From assembly GCA_019428905.1 (NCBI GenBank), contig JAHYJN010000018.1:1-48546 (forward strand): DNA of 48,546 bases. The letters run 5' to 3'. Shown one piece after another: positions 8,807 through 16,461 of the stretch. The DNA comes from Candidatus Brevefilum sp. GTDB lineage: Bacteria > Chloroflexota > Anaerolineae > Anaerolineales > Anaerolineaceae. The notes below the pieces were generated by a model. It was not told where the DNA came from, did no database searches, and saw nothing but the letters and a program-made list of their open reading frames with translations. The translations under genes and the position numbers were made by a program. The stretch's first letter is position 1, and the number at the start of each line of letters is the position of its first letter.

Positions 8807-9415
8807 TCACCCATCCGCCGGCTGGACGCCCATGTCCCCTGGTAAAAGCTCAATATCGCGGAAGTTGTCAAAGGTCAGATCGTTGAAGGTGAACCCCCGC
8901 TTGACCCTGGCGGCCGCAAACAGCCCCAGGTAGTTGGTGGCAATCCCCTTGGACCAGTCCAGCCCCAGCATCTGCGCCACACCTTCGATCAAAATGTTGT
9001 TGGGCGCCTCAATTTCCACAAAATCACCCATGGGCAGCTCATCCAGCACGACCTCTACATCCCCCAGCCGGTAGGTCCGGCGATATTTCTCATACAGCAC
9101 CACCACTTGGTAGCCCAGCGCCTCGAACAGCTTGCGCGCCACCGCAAAGTTATCCACGGTGAACTCCAGTTCAGTACGGGCGATCACGCCGCCCTCCACG
9201 CGGGCGTCCGCCTTGTAGGTCACCCTGGCACGGTCATCCTGGCGTAAGCGAAGAATACGCCCCTCCCGCTGCAAGCCCTGATCGGTGGTGTCAAAGCGCA
9301 GGTTGCGTTCCAGTGTTCGCTCCCGGGTCAGGTCTGCGCCGCAGATGTGCAGACGCTGGGCCATCATTTCCAGGTCTTGCACATAAAACTTAATCTCACG
9401 TTCTTGGTCATCCAT
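8807..9415 (-). CDS. CYTH-domain protein (class IV adenylate cyclase/thiamine triphosphatase-like)
   Basis: A 202-residue CYTH (CyaB-ThTPase) domain protein. The N-terminal EREIKF matches the family's ExExK-type metal/phosphate-binding strand. Later strands are RILRLRQDDRARVTYKA, RTELEFTV, EKYRRTYRLGDVEVVLDELP and GDFVEIEAP. These enzymes bind organic triphosphates or polyphosphate in a beta-tunnel; known activities are triphosphatase and, rarely, adenylate cyclase. The exact substrate is not inferable. The start is ATG 9415 because GAGG lies 6 nt upstream; it overlaps the end of the preceding membrane-protein gene by 8 nt, indicating translational coupling. It is the last gene of a three-gene minus-strand set. 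Confidence 0.85.
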   Translation of the reverse strand: MDDQEREIKFYVQDLEMMAQRLHICGADLTRERTLERNLRFDTTDQGLQREGRILRLRQDDRARVTYKADARVEGGVIARTELEFTVDNFAVARKLFEALGYQVVVLYEKYRRTYRLGDVEVVLDELPMGDFVEIEAPNNILIEGVAQMLGLDWSKGIATNYLGLFAAARVKRGFTFNDLTFDNFRDIELLPGDMGVQPADG

Positions 9416-9884
9416 ATGAAACCTCATTCTCATTTATCTTCTTTGGGAAATACACCCTAGCATGGGCTGCACGCAACCCCCACACCACCAGCCCAAACCA
9501 GGCAACTGTCAACAGCAGCATCAGGGGCCAGTTGCGCTGGGCGCTCGTGTCTTGCCATAACAGGGTGCGCTCAAACCAGTACAACCCCGGGTAGAAGATG
9601 GCCGCCACCTTCACCAGGAGCGGTGCCCAGCCAGTTCTCCTAAATATTCCCCACAGGACGGGGGGACCCAGCAGCCCCCAGGCCAGACCCGCCAGCAGGA
9701 GGTACCCGTACAGACCCGGGGAAAGCAGATCCACGATAAGCTCACCCTCAACGATAGCCCGGCCAAAACGCAACCAGCCCAAAAGTGTCCATAAAGCAAA
9801 CACGATCGTGATCAGCTTTATCGGAAAGGGTCGCCTGGGTCGGCGCTTGATGATATAGCGTCTCTCTTTAACAGGGTCCGTCAT
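9408..9884 (-). CDS. Small multi-pass membrane protein of unknown function
   Basis: A 158-residue protein with a basic N-terminus (KERRYIIKRRPRRP) and about four hydrophobic segments: near 23-43, 55-75, 85-105 and 120-140. No family is recognised. The Trp-rich helices and positive N-terminus suggest a cytoplasmic membrane protein with the N-terminus inside. It starts 7 nt after the Helicase_C_3 gene stops and overlaps the CYTH gene by 8 nt, so the three are probably cotranscribed. A TATAAT box ends 6 nt before its ATG, so it may also have its own leaderless promoter. Confidence 0.7.
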   Translation of the reverse strand: MTDPVKERRYIIKRRPRRPFPIKLITIVFALWTLLGWLRFGRAIVEGELIVDLLSPGLYGYLLLAGLAWGLLGPPVLWGIFRRTGWAPLLVKVAAIFYPGLYWFERTLLWQDTSAQRNWPLMLLLTVAWFGLVVWGLRAAHARVYFPKKINENEVSYG

Positions 9885-9890
9885 GTCTTA

Positions 9891-9896
9891 ATTATA
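9891..9896 (-). promoter_or_regulatory. -10 box of a possible leaderless internal promoter
   Basis: Perfect TATAAT on the minus strand ending 6 nt before ATG 9884. A 4/6 -35 match (ctgact) lies 17 bp upstream, inside the end of the preceding gene. Confidence 0.45.
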
Positions 9897-11556
9897 ATTC
9901 GCCCTGGTCAGTCAGATCGTTTTCTTGATGTCCCAGCTCAACATCGGACAGGTATCCCAGGCGGGCTAGGGCGGCTGACACCTTTTCCTCGACCCCGGGG
10001 TTGAGGATCACGGCCGTTGGCCCAAGGGGGTCACCCAAAAAACGTCCGGCGGTTGATTCCCGCAACGCCTGCAAGATGCGGGGATCTTCAACCCGCAAGA
10101 CCACCGCCGGGTGAATGCGCACCTGGCCGCCTTTCTGGTCCCACTGGCGCAAAGCCGCGATCAGGCTGGGCGGGGGCGCCTCACCATACTTATTCAGCAG
10201 TGTTTCTAAATGGCTGATCTTCAATCCCTGCGCAGTTGCAACGCTGAGGGAGGCCGGGGTCAATTGATATGTGTACAGGGCCTCCGTTTCTGCGATCCAG
10301 CCACAAAACCGGGAGACCTGGTAGCGCGCCAGGCGGGGTGTGTGTGATCCAGCGGTCAGGGTGCCGTCCGAAAGGGCAGCCAGGGGTTGATCTTCCGGAT
10401 CCAGCTCGGTGATGGGCTGACCCAATAAGAGCCGCTCTGACCAGGCTGAAAAGCGAAACGCGGTGGGGCGTTCCCCTTCGGCTGGGGAGGCCAGGTCTAG
10501 CAATCCGAGCCAATGCAAGGGTCCGGTGACCAAGTAGCGGATCAGGGCGCCGTCCACCCGCTCCCAATGCTGGATGCCATGCAAGGGATCACCGTTGCGC
10601 GCATCCCGGATCAGCCAAGTGTCAAAATCCCCAGCCGGGCGCTGGAAATCCGGTTCAACCTCAAAGATCGCGCGGACAAAAGCATCGATATTCCACCAAG
10701 CCCCCTCGGGAACCTCGCTTAGGTGGGCCAGAAGGCATTCGCGTGCTGTTACAGGGTCGTTACGCCAGGCGCCTTCACACACCAGCTCAGGTATGAGACG
10801 CAGCTCATTAAACCGGGCGGATTCACGCCAGCCACGCACCAGCCAGGCCAGGGCCTCACCGCGAGACATCTCCAGGAACGGCCGGGCATCTTCTGGGACT
10901 GGCTGCTCGCCTGACGTGATCAACTTCATCCCCGCCAGGAGGGCATACACCACCCGAAAAGGCGGCTGCCAGGTTGCGACACCCGGGGAGCGGCGGGGAT
11001 CGCCCAGGCGCAAGGCGGCCAGCAAGGTACAGGCATGGTCAAGAACCCGGTCCGAAACAGGCTGGATATGGGCGGTCTCACCCGGTGAGGCAGGCCTGCC
11101 CGGCGGCTGGGGTTGATCAGATGTGACAGGCGGGAGAATTTCCAGTAAATCATCCGGAATATAAGCGCATTCCTGCAGCTGACCGCCCCGGCGCAGAAAG
11201 TCGCGCCCAATCAGGGCTCGGTACCACAGGATTTCAGTTGGCGAGACCGGGTCAAGAAAGGGCTTTTCACGGTCCCGCTTGCCCGGGCCAACTTCGCGCA
11301 GCGGTCCAAACTTCTGGATGAAGCGCGCCCAGGGCAGCCAGCCGGCATGCAAAACCAGGGCATCCAATGCCTGACGGGCGTTTCCTGGTAAAGCTTCGAC
11401 GATCTCAACCACCAGTGATGGGTTGAGCAAAGCCCGGGTCAGGGGCGGCACTGCGCCCCGGGCATCCAGTGCTTTAAGTTCCACACCCCACAGCTCGGCC
11501 ACGATTTCCAAAAAACCCAGGTCGTGAGATTGTAAGCGGTGCGTCAGATCGGGCAT
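9892..11556 (-). CDS. Helicase-associated (Helicase_C_3/XPB N-terminal-like) domain protein
   Basis: A 554-residue soluble protein. The C-terminal third resembles the Helicase_C_3 domain, without helicase motifs: YQLTPASLSVATAQGLKISHLETLLNKY, then IAALRQWDQKGGQVRIHPAVVLRVEDPRILQAL, then LGPTAVILNPGVEEKVSAALARLGY. This arrangement is typical of standalone 'helicase-associated domain' proteins of Actinobacteria and Chloroflexota. The N-terminal part contains winged-helix-like segments (LPGNARQALDALVLHAGWLPWARFIQKFG). No Walker A or DExD/H box is present, so it is not itself a helicase. A DNA-binding or repair-related role is inferred. ATG 11556 is preferred over the longer frame to 11577 because a -10 box overlaps that extension. 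Confidence 0.7.
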   Translation of the reverse strand: MPDLTHRLQSHDLGFLEIVAELWGVELKALDARGAVPPLTRALLNPSLVVEIVEALPGNARQALDALVLHAGWLPWARFIQKFGPLREVGPGKRDREKPFLDPVSPTEILWYRALIGRDFLRRGGQLQECAYIPDDLLEILPPVTSDQPQPPGRPASPGETAHIQPVSDRVLDHACTLLAALRLGDPRRSPGVATWQPPFRVVYALLAGMKLITSGEQPVPEDARPFLEMSRGEALAWLVRGWRESARFNELRLIPELVCEGAWRNDPVTARECLLAHLSEVPEGAWWNIDAFVRAIFEVEPDFQRPAGDFDTWLIRDARNGDPLHGIQHWERVDGALIRYLVTGPLHWLGLLDLASPAEGERPTAFRFSAWSERLLLGQPITELDPEDQPLAALSDGTLTAGSHTPRLARYQVSRFCGWIAETEALYTYQLTPASLSVATAQGLKISHLETLLNKYGEAPPPSLIAALRQWDQKGGQVRIHPAVVLRVEDPRILQALRESTAGRFLGDPLGPTAVILNPGVEEKVSAALARLGYLSDVELGHQENDLTDQGEL

Positions 11557-11565
11557 AACACTTCG

Positions 11566-11571
11566 AGTATA
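11566..11571 (-). promoter_or_regulatory. -10 box of a leaderless promoter for the Helicase_C_3 operon
   Basis: TATACT on the minus strand ends 9 nt before ATG 11556. A 4/6 -35 match (ttccca) stands 17 bp upstream. No Shine-Dalgarno lies between. Confidence 0.45.
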
Positions 11572-11818
11572 CATCAATCTGCCGAGGTTGGGAAATTTGA
11601 TTGACTTTTACAAAGGTTATACAAGTCATTGGTTGCATCCCCCAAAACACCCATACCCATAGTGAGAAAAACAATATACAAAAACAATATGAACAGGAGC
11701 GTAAAATAAGAAAAATGATACAAACATTGTACAATCAATTGGAAAATATCGACTGATCAAATAAACAAAAAACATGAAGAAAGACAAACTAAACACAATA
11801 GAAATAAGGAGTCATAAA

Positions 11819-12379
11819 ATGTTCAATAAAAAATCGCTTTTCGCATTCTCTATCGTGATGGTCCTGGCCCTGGTGATCGTGGCCTGTGCCCCGGCTGCAG
11901 CCCCTGAGCCAACCCCTATGCCAACCGAAGCACCCGCCGAAGTTGTCGAGCCAGAACCCGAACCGGAACCACAGACCATCGTCGACATCGCTGTGGCTGA
12001 TGGCCGTTTCAACACCTTGGTTGCCGCAGTCGTCGCAGCTGACCTGGCCGATACCTTATCAGGTGAGGGCCCCTTCACGGTGTTTGCACCCACGGATGAG
12101 GCTTTTGCCGCATTGCCCGAAGGCACAGTAGAAGCCCTGCTAGCCGACATCCCCGCCCTGACCGATATCCTGCTATACCATGTCGTTTCTGGCGCCGTAT
12201 TGGCCGAAGATGTGGTCATGCTCGATGAAGCCGAAACCCTGCTGGGTGAAAGTGTCAGCATCCGAGTTGAAGGCGGCATGGTCTACCTCAATGAAGCCCA
12301 GGTGATCATCACCGATATCATTGCCTCCAACGGCGTGATCCACGTCATCGACAGCGTTCTCCTCCCCCCGGAGAACTAA
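11819..12379 (+). CDS. FAS1 (fasciclin) domain lipoprotein
   Basis: A 186-residue lipoprotein with a type II signal peptide ([23 protein letters not shown]). The lipobox VIVAC puts the lipidated Cys at residue 23. A Pro/Glu-rich spacer ([13 protein letters not shown]...EPEPEPEP) is followed by one FAS1 domain. Its two conserved boxes are clear: [17 protein letters not shown] (H1) and [15 protein letters not shown] (H2 region), then [14 protein letters not shown] at the end. FAS1 domains mediate extracellular adhesion or ligand binding. ATG 11819 is chosen because AAGGAG lies 8 nt upstream; the in-frame ATG at 11774 would add 15 residues ahead of the signal peptide. It is a single gene ending in a strong bidirectional terminator. 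Confidence 0.92.
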   Translation: MFNKKSLFAFSIVMVLALVIVACAPAAAPEPTPMPTEAPAEVVEPEPEPEPQTIVDIAVADGRFNTLVAAVVAADLADTLSGEGPFTVFAPTDEAFAALPEGTVEALLADIPALTDILLYHVVSGAVLAEDVVMLDEAETLLGESVSIRVEGGMVYLNEAQVIITDIIASNGVIHVIDSVLLPPEN

Positions 12380-12410
12380 GTACAAACACGCATCTTTTTC
12401 TCTCCTCTCC

Positions 12411-12450
12411 AAAAGCGGCTGGCTAAATCATTAGCCAGCCGCTTGATATT
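12411..12450. terminator. Bidirectional intrinsic terminator between convergent genes
   Basis: Perfect 13-bp stem agcggctggctaa (12414-12426) / ttagccagccgct (12431-12443) with a 4-nt loop. Plus-strand reading is followed by TTGATATTT, and minus-strand reading by TTTT. It separates the convergent FAS1 and M42 peptidase genes and serves both. Confidence 0.85.
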
Positions 12451-12471
12451 TATCCATCCAGCAGGGAGAGA

Positions 12472-13521
12472 TCAACTTAACAGGTACGCCAGGCACCACC
12501 TGGCTGTTGCCACCAAAGCCTCGGTATGCGTCCGCTCGTAATTGTGGGAGGCATCCACCCCCGGCCCGATCAAAGCCAAGGCCACATCACCGCCTGCCCG
12601 CCAAAAGGCTTCGCCATCCGAGCCGTAATAGGGATAAATATCGATTTTATGGGGGATCTCAAATTTTTCAGCTAACGTCAGTAAACGCTGGCTCAACCCA
12701 TGATGATAAGGGCCGCCCGAGTCTTTGACACATAACGTAGCATGGAATTCATCAGAGGCCTGGCCATCCCCCACAGCAGCCATATCGACCGAAATCAGCT
12801 CGCTTACCTCGCTCGGGATCCCGGCTGCGGCGCCATGCCCGACTTCTTCATAATTGCTGACATGCAAGACGGTCGTTGCCTTAGGCTGTAACCCGGCATC
12901 GGTGATCGCTTTGGCCGCATAGAGCATGCAGGCCACACAGGCTTTATCATCCAGGTGCCGTGAGCGAATAAAACCGTCCGTCAGTTCCACCCGGGGGTCA
13001 AATGCGACAAAATCGCCAATGCCGATGCCCAAATTCTGGGTGTCATCAGCCTTGGTCGTGCGCGCATCCAACCGCACTTCCATAACGTCGTCGCTGCGCT
13101 CGGTTTTGCCTACATCCCCCCCGTGCACATGGGCAGAGGCCTTGGTGACCAACAGGCTGCCCCGGACGGTATCACCCGAGCGGGTGAAGACGGTCACGCC
13201 CTCCCCTTCGACCGTGTTCCAGGCATACCCGCCCAATTTGCTCAATTTCAACCTGCCGTTAGGTTTGATCTCCTTAACCATCGCGCCGAGGGTGTCTACA
13301 TGCGCGGTCAAGCCGCGCCATGGGCCATCCGATTCCCCGGGCAGCGTCCCCACCAGTGCACCCTTGTTGGTGCGGGCCAGGCGGATGCCTGGAAGGGCCG
13401 ACAGCACCTCTTCGCACAGCGCGATGGCCTGGTCGGTGAAGCCTGTCGGGCTGGGGGTGTTCAACAGCCGGGTTAAAAAGTCGAACATTTCAGCCTGTTT
13501 TATTTCAGGTAATGCGATCAT
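12472..13521 (-). CDS. M42-family metallopeptidase (aminopeptidase/glutamyl aminopeptidase-like)
   Basis: A 349-residue cytosolic di-metal aminopeptidase of the M42 (FrvX/PepA/TET) family. Recognisable ligand and catalytic regions in order: AHVDTLG (metal His plus Asp), SRHLDDKACVA (bridging Asp), NYEEVGHGA (catalytic Glu and metal Glu), SVDMAAVG (metal Asp) and SHNYERTHTEAL near the C-terminus (last His). These enzymes form large oligomers that trim peptides downstream of the proteasome or other proteases. Substrate preference is not deducible. The start codon overlaps the stop of the upstream thioesterase in an ATGA arrangement, so the two are cotranscribed and translationally coupled. Confidence 0.92.
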   Translation of the reverse strand: MIALPEIKQAEMFDFLTRLLNTPSPTGFTDQAIALCEEVLSALPGIRLARTNKGALVGTLPGESDGPWRGLTAHVDTLGAMVKEIKPNGRLKLSKLGGYAWNTVEGEGVTVFTRSGDTVRGSLLVTKASAHVHGGDVGKTERSDDVMEVRLDARTTKADDTQNLGIGIGDFVAFDPRVELTDGFIRSRHLDDKACVACMLYAAKAITDAGLQPKATTVLHVSNYEEVGHGAAAGIPSEVSELISVDMAAVGDGQASDEFHATLCVKDSGGPYHHGLSQRLLTLAEKFEIPHKIDIYPYYGSDGEAFWRAGGDVALALIGPGVDASHNYERTHTEALVATARWCLAYLLS

Positions 13522-13952
13522 GTTTGCTTTCCTCCTTCAAAATACACTAGTTTCTGACGCCAATCCGGTGGGACGGTTATGCTCTGCCCAGCGTTGCTGT
13601 CATAAGCCACCATCACGGAGGTACCGGTGGCAAGGGGGACTTTTCCCGGCACCGTTTCAATCACGAATGCCAGGGTGAAGCTCTTCTGACCCAAACGGGC
13701 CAGCTTGACCCCCACCTGGATCGCTTGTCCAAAGAAGATCGGTGCCAGGTAGTCAATATCAATGTGGGCAACGACCATGCCCGTTTTTATCCCCGCTTCA
13801 GGCCCCCAGATGCCGGCTTGTTCATAATAGCCCAGGCGCGCACTTTCGAGATAGGTCAGGTAGACGGAATTATTGACATGCCCCTGCGGGTCCAGGTCGG
13901 CAAAGCGCACGGTAATGGGATGATAATAGGTGAGGTTTTCGAGTTCAGCCAT
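13518..13952 (-). CDS. Acyl-CoA thioesterase, hotdog fold (YbgC/4-HBT type)
   Basis: A 144-residue single hotdog-fold thioesterase. The N-terminal active-site segment VRFADLDPQGHVNNSVYLTYLESAR carries the family Asp (in DLDPQGHVNN) that acts as nucleophile or base in the 4-hydroxybenzoyl-CoA thioesterase group. Length and layout match YbgC/FadM proteins, which hydrolyse acyl-CoAs in the cytosol. It is first in a two-gene unit with the M42 peptidase (4-nt overlap). The functional link between the two is not obvious. The ribosome binding site is weak. Confidence 0.88.
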   Translation of the reverse strand: MAELENLTYYHPITVRFADLDPQGHVNNSVYLTYLESARLGYYEQAGIWGPEAGIKTGMVVAHIDIDYLAPIFFGQAIQVGVKLARLGQKSFTLAFVIETVPGKVPLATGTSVMVAYDSNAGQSITVPPDWRQKLVYFEGGKQT

Positions 13953-14175
13953 TGGTAATCTCGGTTTCTGTGTCAGCTAGGTTCATTATAAGCGATCCTG
14001 CGCCGATTTCTAAGCGATTTCTGGTTATACGAAGCCCAAGATGCCTACATCCAGCGCTGATAATTTTGTCGGCACGATAATCCGCATGGGTGATACGTGT
14101 CCATCTATAACTACTCAGCCTGCGAGGTAATTGGGGGGTTTGTTAATCTATTTCCTTTTCAACGCGCTCTTTATT

Positions 14176-14300
14176 GAGGGCGTTGAAAACTGTATAGGCT
14201 ACCGATTTTCTTGATTAATAGACTTAGTAGGGGCGATGCATGCATCGCCCCTACCTTTTAACCAATAATTAGATTTTATGTTTATCAACACCCTCTTTAT
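14176..14300. mobile_element. MITE-like element with terminal inverted repeats and central palindrome
   Basis: The left end gagggcgttgaaaa (14176-14189) and the right end ttatcaacaccctc (about 14282-14295) are inverted relatives differing at two positions. Midway lies the perfect 28-nt palindrome 14227-14254. A second element with the same ends is at 15519-15706. No open frame is inside. The left end also pairs with ttttcaacgcgctc just upstream (from 14157), so ends may be nested. Confidence 0.6.
14227..14254. repeat. 28-nt perfect palindrome, GTAGGGGCG...CGCCCCTAC
   Basis: The left half gtaggggcgatgca is exactly the reverse complement of the right half. It belongs to the same family as 1274-1297 and 15613-15665. 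Confidence 0.85.
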
Positions 14301-14429
14301 TATTCCTTTACAAAAATGCCTAATTTGGATAAAATAGGTAATAACACCATATTCTATCTTTAATGGTAGAAATCGGGTGTCATAATCACAAACCAGCGGT
14401 ACGACAAAAATCACCATTTTTGATTAAAG

Positions 14430-14459
14430 CTGACAGCCCGAAATGCTAAACTTTAGTAT
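14430..14459 (+). promoter_or_regulatory. Candidate promoter and small dyad before the Rrf2 gene
   Basis: CTGACA (14430-14435) and TAGTAT (14454-14459) stand 18 bp apart. The dyad ctaaa-c-tttag (14446-14456) overlaps the -10 box, a position suited to autorepression by the Rrf2 protein. The match is modest. Confidence 0.35.
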
Positions 14460-14476
14460 AAAGAGAGAGAAGAACC

Positions 14477-14914
14477 ATGCAAATTACCCGACAGGCCGAT
14501 TACGCACTTCGAGCGATTCTGTACCTTGCCAGGCACGAATTAACCAGCAACGAGCCAGCCACCACAAGCAAGATTGCCAAAGAAAAACTGATACCGCCCT
14601 CCTTTTTGGCAAAGATCATTTCGCAATTACAGATTTCCGGGTTGATCCACACCTCACGCGGTGCAAAGGGTGGTGTTTCCTTGGCGCGCAAACCGGAAGA
14701 GATCTCCCTGCTGGACGTGGTCGAAGCGATTGACGGCCCGATCTCCTTAAATGAGTGCACCAAGGACCCCAGTTGTTGCTTATTTGGTGATTCCTGCCCG
14801 CTGCATGAAATCTGGTGCGAGACCCAGGCTGAAATGGTCGCCAAGTTAAGTGCAGCGACCTTCGATAAATTGCTCGAGCGCGAGCAGGCCAAAATACGAA
14901 AAGCCAACAGCTAG
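14477..14914 (+). CDS. Rrf2-family transcriptional regulator with iron-sulfur cysteines
   Basis: A 145-residue Rrf2 regulator. It has the winged-helix N-terminus (ITRQADYALRAILYLARH, then SFLAKIISQLQISGLIHTSRGAKGGVSLAR) and the C-terminal sensor region with Cys94, Cys100, Cys101 and Cys107 (NECTKDPSCC...DSCPLHEIW). In relatives such as IscR, NsrR and RsrR these cysteines hold a [2Fe-2S] or [4Fe-4S] cluster sensing iron-sulfur status, NO or redox. Which signal applies cannot be told from sequence. A purine-rich aagagagagaaga precedes the ATG. It sits 137 nt upstream of the zinc-ribbon gene and 825 nt upstream of ccmA, so regulation of cytochrome c maturation is possible but inferred. Confidence 0.92.
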   Translation: MQITRQADYALRAILYLARHELTSNEPATTSKIAKEKLIPPSFLAKIISQLQISGLIHTSRGAKGGVSLARKPEEISLLDVVEAIDGPISLNECTKDPSCCLFGDSCPLHEIWCETQAEMVAKLSAATFDKLLEREQAKIRKANS

Positions 14915-15050
14915 TTTGCAACTCAAGCTCCAGAAACGATTTTTAGTTAATTAAGAGTCCCTGTTCACCCTGTTCAAATCCTGGGTTTGATATTAAAATC
15001 TTATTAATCATTACTCGAGCAATAATGACTTGCTTTAAGAAAAGGTTTTA

Positions 15051-15485
15051 ATGGATTTTCTCTTATATTTCCTGATTTTGGTGATTGTCCTCGCCACCGG
15101 CTATGTTCTCAGCAAGCCCCTCATCAAACCCCCTGACGGGCAAGATGCCATCGATGCTGAGATAAACCAGGAAAAATACGAAAAGACCTTGAGGGAAATT
15201 AATCATATCGAACATGACTGCGAGGCTGGGAAAATCCCCAAAGAAGTATGCCAAGCCCAGATCAGCGCGAAGAAAAGACAAGCTGCCGACCTGCTACGGT
15301 CGATCAACCCGAGGCTAGATGCAGTCGTCAACGACGAACCTGCGGCATACAGCGCTGAAAATGACGCAGACCAGCCCACCGAACAGGCGGTTCAAAGGGA
15401 TACTGAGATTTGCCCCCAATGCGGCCATAAGGTTATGACGAGCGATAAATTCTGTATGCATTGCGGGCATCGCCTGCAGCCATAG
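15051..15485 (+). CDS. Membrane-anchored CcmI-like/zinc-ribbon protein
   Basis: A 144-residue protein with one N-terminal transmembrane helix (FLLYFLILVIVLATGYVL). A charged helical stretch follows (EKYEKTLREINHIEHDCEAGKIPKEVCQAQISAKKRQAADLL), resembling the N-terminal part of CcmI. After an acidic linker comes a C-terminal zinc ribbon with two CxxC pairs (CPQCGH and CMHCGH). It lies 253 nt upstream of ccmA on the same strand. The CcmI resemblance and location suggest a role in cytochrome c maturation, but the zinc ribbon is not a CcmI feature, so the assignment is tentative. Confidence 0.6.
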   Translation: MDFLLYFLILVIVLATGYVLSKPLIKPPDGQDAIDAEINQEKYEKTLREINHIEHDCEAGKIPKEVCQAQISAKKRQAADLLRSINPRLDAVVNDEPAAYSAENDADQPTEQAVQRDTEICPQCGHKVMTSDKFCMHCGHRLQP

Positions 15486-15518
15486 CCTTCCCCTATTCAC
15501 TCGCACGCTGAGCAGTTG

Positions 15519-15706
15519 AGGGTGTTGAAAAACGAACAATGATTAATCATCATTTGTCAAAATCCATAAAAATTTCCACTAACCATAAATATTATCAACA
15601 TTATATCAATGCGTAGAGGCAACCCTCCGTGGTTGCCCTGGGCGGACACGGAGGTCCGCCCCTACGGTAATATATTTATAGAGAAGAATATCATTTTCAA
15701 CACCCT
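15519..15706. mobile_element. MITE-like element with GAGGGTGTTGAAAA ends
   Basis: Terminal inverted repeats gagggtgttgaaaa (from about 15519) and ttttcaacaccctc (ending about 15706) are perfect 14-mers. They enclose an AT-rich filler and the double hairpin 15613-15665. Same end family as 14176-14300. It carries no gene and ends about 18 bp before the ccmA -10 box, so it may supply part of the ccmA promoter. Confidence 0.7.
15613..15665. repeat. Compound palindromic repeat (two adjacent hairpins)
   Basis: Outer ends gtag...ctac enclose two hairpins, roughly aggcaaccctccgtggttgccct (15617-15639) split around its centre, and the gggcggac...gtccgccc hairpin (15640-15662). It shares the CGCCCCTAC ending with the palindromes at 1274 and 14227, but its internal sequence is different. 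Confidence 0.75.
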
Positions 15707-15723
15707 CCAGTTACCACTTGCTT

Positions 15724-15729
15724 TATAAT
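15724..15729 (+). promoter_or_regulatory. -10 box of a leaderless ccmA promoter
   Basis: Perfect TATAAT ending 9 nt before ATG 15739, with no Shine-Dalgarno between. The -35 region would fall at the right end of the MITE-like element (15519-15706) and is a poor match. Confidence 0.5.
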
Positions 15730-15738
15730 AGAATCCAC

Positions 15739-16461
15739 ATGTCAACACAGACGAGTACGCTTTTAAGCCAGATTGAGATGCGCGATCTGGTCAAACGCTT
15801 TCACCACCAGCCGGTGTTAAACCATTTGTCCCTGAGGATCAATGATGGTGATTTGTGTGTATTGGTGGGCGACAACGGCGCGGGTAAAACCACGCTGCTG
15901 CGCATCCTGGCCGGCCTGGTTCGTCCTAACCATGGGATAGTGACCATCGGCGGCGCTGACCCAATCAGCGACCCTCAGGTGCGTCGATTTATCGGGTATG
16001 TTGGACACCAACCGATGTTCTACCAGGATCTGACCGCCCTGGAAAACCTGGTGCATTACGCTCGGCTCTACCAGGTAGAAGCTGTGCAGCACACCGTCAT
16101 CCAGGCCATCCAATCGGTCGGGCTGACCCCGTACCAGGATCAACCTGTGCGCACCCTGTCGCGCGGGATGCAGCAGCGCCTGTCGTTGGCGCGCGCTGCC
16201 CTGCATCAACCATCCATCCTGCTGTTGGATGAACCCTACACGGGGTTGGACCAGGATGCGGCTGCCTTTCTCGATGACACCTTGCAGGGCTTACACACCC
16301 CTGGGCGCACGATCCTGCTAGCCGCCCATCGCCCCCAGCGGCTGCTGACGATCGCCTCCCACGTCGCCTGGCTGAAGGACGGTGTGATCCACCGTCACCT
16401 GCCGGTGGATCGGTTGGGGGAAGACCCTGAACTTGGACGCTATTTGCAGGAGGTAGGATGA
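15739..16461 (+). CDS. ccmA: Heme exporter ATP-binding protein CcmA
   Basis: A 240-residue ABC ATPase. Walker A is GDNGAGKTTLLRILAGL, the signature is LSRGMQQRLSLARA, Walker B is ILLLDEPYTGLD and the switch His is in LLAAHRP. With CcmB and CcmC it forms the complex that releases holo-CcmE in System I cytochrome c maturation. The TTG frame at 15718 would overlap the -10 box, so ATG 15739 is taken. It overlaps ccmB by 4 nt (ATGA). The gene order A-B-C-D is the classic one, which together with motif content makes the assignment firm over other ABC ATPases. Confidence 0.9.
   Translation: MSTQTSTLLSQIEMRDLVKRFHHQPVLNHLSLRINDGDLCVLVGDNGAGKTTLLRILAGLVRPNHGIVTIGGADPISDPQVRRFIGYVGHQPMFYQDLTALENLVHYARLYQVEAVQHTVIQAIQSVGLTPYQDQPVRTLSRGMQQRLSLARAALHQPSILLLDEPYTGLDQDAAAFLDDTLQGLHTPGRTILLAAHRPQRLLTIASHVAWLKDGVIHRHLPVDRLGEDPELGRYLQEVG

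Larger units (their letters stand above)
13953..14476. other. Intergenic region holding a MITE-like element and Rrf2 promoter
   Basis: No gene is seen in about 520 bases. The interval contains the palindrome-centred element at 14176-14300 and, next to the Rrf2 gene, a promoter/operator candidate. The minus-strand frame at 14199-14417 has no family features and is treated as spurious. Confidence 0.55.

Noticed and set aside
10574..11116. Plus-strand 180-codon frame
   Set aside because: Antisense to the Helicase_C_3 gene, Arg/Ser/Pro-rich composition typical of a shadow of GC-rich coding DNA.
12926..13678. Plus-strand 250-codon frame
   Set aside because: Antisense to the M42 peptidase and thioesterase, both of which show intact catalytic motifs.
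14176..15706. CRISPR array
   Set aside because: The repeats are palindromic or terminal inverted repeats, not evenly spaced direct repeats with unique spacers, and no cas gene is present.
15718..15738. TTG 15718 as the ccmA start
   Set aside because: It lies upstream of and through the -10 box; ABC-ATPase homology begins after ATG 15739.
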